Part shown: one piece after another, positions 6,438 to 8,228 of the stretch
Layout of the letters: each line of letters opens with the position of its first letter
Numbering within the stretch: the first letter of the stretch is position 1
Source of the DNA: a bacterium
Lineage (GTDB): Bacteria > T1Sed10-126
Reading direction: 5' to 3'
NCBI GenBank assembly: GCA_003557545.1
Contig: PWOD01000096.1
Location: 1-8,228, forward strand
Length of the DNA: 8,228 bases
Notes under the pieces: generated by a model
Told to the model about the DNA's origin: nothing
Seen by the model: only the letters and a program-made list of their open reading frames with translations
Database searches by the model: none
Program-made: the position numbers and the translations under genes

Positions 6438-7004
6438 CTATGCCGGTAAAAACTGCCAGATAGTCCAGAACCAGAGAAGAAGGACTGCAGTTTCATTAAG
6501 AAAATCTTTGTTATCCACCAGATATTGATGAAGACTCCAGCCACCCAGTTTCGTATAAGGAGTTAAACGGGGGATAAAACGTCTTACCTGGCTGCGGTAA
6601 GCGATAAAATCATCACCAAAGAATTTCTCTAGTTTGGTTTCTTCTTTCCGAAGAGTAAAGGGATAGATGATTAAAAAATAAACTGTAATCGCAATAAAAC
6701 TTGCCGGGTGCCCGTTAATAAAAGAAAATCCATACCCGATCATAAAATTACCTACATAAAGTGGATTACGGCAGAGAGAGTAGGGACCGTCGGTGGCCAG
6801 TTCATCGTCTTTTTTAATAATACCGGAGGCCCAGGCACGGATTAATAGTCCTATAATTATTAGTCCGGAACCGATCCAGAAAAAATTCCCCTGCGGGTCG
6901 GCTGTCAGGCTGAAGATAATTAAGAGCAGGTAAGCGAGGTGAACACGCAGTCGCCAGGGCTCCCGGATATATTTGGTTTTTTCCATTAAAAATTGTTTCA
7001 TCAT
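6438..7004 (-). CDS. Isoprenylcysteine carboxylmethyltransferase/phospholipid methyltransferase-like membrane protein
   Basis: The 188-aa product starts at an ATG (7004-7002) preceded by AAGGAG on the minus strand; a second ATG follows immediately. Hydrophobic segments lie at about 19-34, 41-63, 84-98, 100-118 and 170-186, giving an integral membrane protein. The family signature is clear: DGPYSLCRNPLYVGN (72-86), matching the GPYxxxRHPxYxG consensus except that the His is Asn80, then KEETKLEKFFG (120-130), Y136 and VRRFIP (140-145). In this family these residues bind S-adenosylmethionine at the membrane face. Bacterial members methylate lipids or other small or prenylated substrates, but most are uncharacterised, so the substrate cannot be given. 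The extended C-terminus after RRFIP (146-188) with a last hydrophobic helix is longer than the minimal family core. It converges with the helicase gene and diverges from thpR. Confidence 0.82.
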   Translation of the reverse strand: MMKQFLMEKTKYIREPWRLRVHLAYLLLIIFSLTADPQGNFFWIGSGLIIIGLLIRAWASGIIKKDDELATDGPYSLCRNPLYVGNFMIGYGFSFINGHPASFIAITVYFLIIYPFTLRKEETKLEKFFGDDFIAYRSQVRRFIPRLTPYTKLGGWSLHQYLVDNKDFLNETAVLLLWFWTIWQFLPA

Positions 7005-7010
7005 TCAACA

Positions 7011-7016
7011 CTCCTT
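7011..7016 (-). promoter_or_regulatory. Shine-Dalgarno of the methyltransferase gene
   Basis: CTCCTT on the + strand reads AAGGAG on the - strand, 6 nt before the first of two consecutive ATG codons (7004). Confidence 0.75.
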
Positions 7017-7046
7017 AAGATTGATAGATATATAGTTATCCAAATT

Positions 7047-7069
7047 AGTGGCTTCTCGAGGAAACCACT
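7047..7069. repeat. Short imperfect hairpin inside the divergent promoter region
   Basis: AGTGG (7047-7051) pairs with CCACT (7065-7069), with TTC/GAA inside after one C-A mismatch and a CTCGAG palindrome near the loop. It could be a dimeric regulator site; there is no independent evidence. Confidence 0.35.
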
Positions 7070-7078
7070 GGTATTTTA

Positions 7079-7108
7079 TTGGCTTCAATCAAGCATCTAT
7101 TCTACAAT
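7079..7108 (+). promoter_or_regulatory. Sigma-A-like promoter for thpR
   Basis: TTGGCT (7079-7084, 4/6 to the -35 consensus) and TACAAT (7103-7108, 5/6 to the -10 consensus) are 18 bp apart. Initiation near 7115 would fall inside the right arm of the inverted repeat, giving a leader of about 24 nt. This also argues against translation from the in-frame TTG at 7079, which overlaps the -35. Confidence 0.5.
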
Positions 7109-7124
7109 ATATATCTATCAAATT

Positions 7125-7130
7125 GGAGGG
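7125..7130 (+). promoter_or_regulatory. Shine-Dalgarno that sets the thpR start
   Basis: GGAGGG, 8 nt before ATG 7139. It selects the start giving MRAFLGI, the normal N-terminus of the family, over a 20-codon upstream extension. Confidence 0.85.
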
Positions 7131-7138
7131 AGTTGCAG

Positions 7139-7687
7139 ATGCGAGCTTTTTTAGGGATACCATTGAACCAGGCAGCCACTCGGGAAGCTGTTAGGCTGAG
7201 CTCATCCATTGCTGAAATCACGGGGATCAAACCGGTTAATCCGGCAAATTATCATATTACGGTAAAATTTCTGGGTGATATTACTAAATCTCAAATTGAA
7301 AAAATCGATTGTGGTTTGCAGCGTAATCTTCCGGTTGTTGGACCTCTCAATCTCAGGTTGCAGGGGGTTGGAGTTTTTCCGAGTCCCCGGAGACCCAGGG
7401 TGGGTTGGGTTGGGGTTGAACCCCGGGGACCGTTATCTGACATTCATGCAGCTGTGGAGGATAGTGCGGCTTATGCCGGGGTTGAGCGTGACAAGGATGA
7501 ATATCTTCCTCATCTGACTATTTTTCGCTGTAAGGACCCTGGTAAGGCGAGAAACCGGCTGGTCAAATGGCTGAATGAAAGCTCTGTGGATGAGGTATTT
7601 TTTCCGGCCGATAGGTTGGTTCTTTATCAAAGTAAATTAAGATCGGACGGTCCGATCTATACGAAACTGGAGATGTGGCCTTTATGA
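7139..7687 (+). CDS. thpR: RNA 2',3'-cyclic phosphodiesterase (2'-5' RNA ligase family)
   Basis: The 182-aa product is normal length for ThpR, a cytoplasmic 2H-phosphoesterase that opens 2',3'-cyclic phosphate RNA ends to 2'-phosphates and, in vitro, can reversibly join 2'-5' linkages in tRNA halves. It begins MRAFLGIPL, typical of the family. The two catalytic HxTx motifs are intact: HITV (39-42) in NYHITVKFLGD and HLTI (125-128) in LPHLTIF. The region between carries GVGVFPSPRRPRVGWVGV (76-93), matching the usual FPxxxxPRVxWxGV stretch, and the C-terminus has LYQSKLRSDGPIYTKL (162-177), also typical. The stop codon overlaps the start of the next gene (ATGA, 7684-7687), so translation of the two is probably coupled. 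In many Bacillota thpR is next to cinA and recA; here a PurH-like gene follows instead. Active enzyme expected. Confidence 0.93.
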   Translation: MRAFLGIPLNQAATREAVRLSSSIAEITGIKPVNPANYHITVKFLGDITKSQIEKIDCGLQRNLPVVGPLNLRLQGVGVFPSPRRPRVGWVGVEPRGPLSDIHAAVEDSAAYAGVERDKDEYLPHLTIFRCKDPGKARNRLVKWLNESSVDEVFFPADRLVLYQSKLRSDGPIYTKLEMWPL

Positions 7688-8228
7688 AGAATGATCAATA
7701 TTTTATCTTATCTCTCTATAATAAACCACCGTATGAACCGTTTGTTCGAGCTTTGGCTGATCAGCATAATCTGCAGTTGTTGACTACGGGAGGCACTGCT
7801 GACTGGTGCCGCCAGCTGGGGATTGAGGTTGAGACGATTGAGAACCTTTTTCAACTGTCCCCCCGGCTTTCCGGTCAGGTGAAAACCCTCCACCCTGATA
7901 TTTTTACCGCTTTGTTGGCGGCTGATGATCAGCTGCAGGGATTACCCGATATTGTTGGAGTTGCAATTGATTTAACACCCTTCATCGATAAGAAACAGCA
8001 GTTTCAGCCCAAAAAAATTGATATCGGTGGGGTGGCGTTACTTCGGGCAGCAGTAAAAAATCATCAGCGAGTTATTCCGGTGGCCACTCCGGAACAGGCT
8101 CAATATTTATTGGAAAACTGGCCGCTTGTCAGGTCCCAAAGGCGCCGTCTGGCGGCTCGTGCTTTACAGACGGTTCACTCCTATGATGGCGATCTTCAGC
8201 AGATGTTGACTGCTGGCAAACTACCAGA
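7684..8228 (+). CDS. purH: Divergent PurH-type IMP cyclohydrolase domain (3' partial)
   Basis: ATG 7684 overlaps the thpR stop by 4 nt; the frame stays open to the window end (181 codons). The visible part is the MGS-like fold of the IMP cyclohydrolase half of PurH, which closes FAICAR to IMP in the last step of purine synthesis. Matches: LLTTGGTA (32-39, usually LSTGGTA), GQVKTLHP (64-71, usually GRVKTLHP), KIDIGGVALLRAAVKNH (111-127, usually NIDIGGPxMLRAAAKNH) and ALQTVHSYDGD (160-170). The Lys of KTLHP (67), Asp of DIGG (113) and Lys of AAVKN (125), equivalents of catalytic or binding residues in known enzymes, are kept. Oddities: the N-terminal SVSDKTG is SLYNKPP, HPKIHGG is HPDIFTA, NLYPF is DLTPF (loss of a Tyr thought to be in the active site), and the loop before DIGG is shortened. 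The AICAR transformylase half, if present, is outside the window. It may be a diverged PurH, a stand-alone cyclohydrolase or a paralogue with another job; the symbol is provisional. Confidence 0.72.
   Translation, partial: MKNDQYFILSLYNKPPYEPFVRALADQHNLQLLTTGGTADWCRQLGIEVETIENLFQLSPRLSGQVKTLHPDIFTALLAADDQLQGLPDIVGVAIDLTPFIDKKQQFQPKKIDIGGVALLRAAVKNHQRVIPVATPEQAQYLLENWPLVRSQRRRLAARALQTVHSYDGDLQQMLTAGKLP

Larger units (their letters stand above)
7021..7121. repeat. Perfect 14-bp inverted repeat across a divergent intergenic region
   Basis: TTGATAGATATATA (7021-7034) and its exact complement TATATATCTATCAA (7108-7121) lie at the two ends of the 134-bp gap between the methyltransferase and thpR. 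Each arm is 3-4 nt upstream of its gene's SD, so both transcripts would carry the same TATATATCTATCAA leader element. The centre of the pair (about 7071) is also the centre of the gap. It could be a shared operator, two copies of one promoter/leader element, or a long-range stem. Confidence 0.7.

Noticed and set aside
7079-7138. 20-codon N-terminal extension of thpR from TTG 7079
   Set aside because: The ATG at 7139 has a strong SD and gives the family-typical N-terminus; the extension overlaps the likely promoter.
1-8228. CRISPR array, tRNA or rRNA gene
   Set aside because: No regularly spaced direct repeats and no cloverleaf or conserved rRNA segment was recognised on either strand.

Overview
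The window is bacterial and gene-dense. Strong GGAGG-type Shine-Dalgarno (SD) sites, a lipoprotein signal, TTG starts, tight operons and moderate GC suggest a Gram-positive-type lineage such as Bacillota or the halanaerobial group. No marker gene fixes the taxon, so this is inference.

Left part (1-3086, + strand). Three genes lie close together: a 5'-truncated ComEC-type metallo-beta-lactamase-fold (MBL) protein, a secreted or anchored protein with three ComEA-type helix-hairpin-helix (HhH) domains, and a second, membrane-anchored ComEC-type MBL protein. Both MBL proteins have lost the HxHxDH metal-binding motif. The block therefore looks like the soluble parts of a DNA-uptake system (ComEA receptor, ComEC MBL domain) without a visible ComEC channel and with the MBL parts turned into probable pseudoenzymes.

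Middle part (3087-6351, + strand). After an AT-rich gap holding a good sigma-A-like promoter comes a lipoprotein with an acidic Pro/Glu/Asp stalk and two more ComEA-type HhH units. A 15-bp-stem terminator-like hairpin follows, with an upstream segment that could form a competing stem. Then come a possible 20-codon leader ORF and a 742-aa UvrD/Rep-like SF1 helicase homologue. The helicase has an intact Walker A but altered motifs II, III and V. The leader ORF overlaps its TTG start.

Right part (6438-8228). An isoprenylcysteine/phospholipid methyltransferase-like membrane protein (- strand) diverges from thpR (2H RNA cyclic phosphodiesterase, + strand). A perfect 14-bp inverted repeat spans their shared intergenic region, with one arm just upstream of each ribosome-binding site. 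thpR overlaps by 4 nt a divergent PurH-type IMP cyclohydrolase domain that runs off the window.

Working idea (inference): the left and middle genes form a cell-surface DNA-handling set built from ComEA repeats and inactive ComEC-like MBL folds, possibly linked to a divergent helicase. This is the part most likely to be undescribed. The right part looks like ordinary housekeeping genes with unusual regulation and one diverged enzyme.
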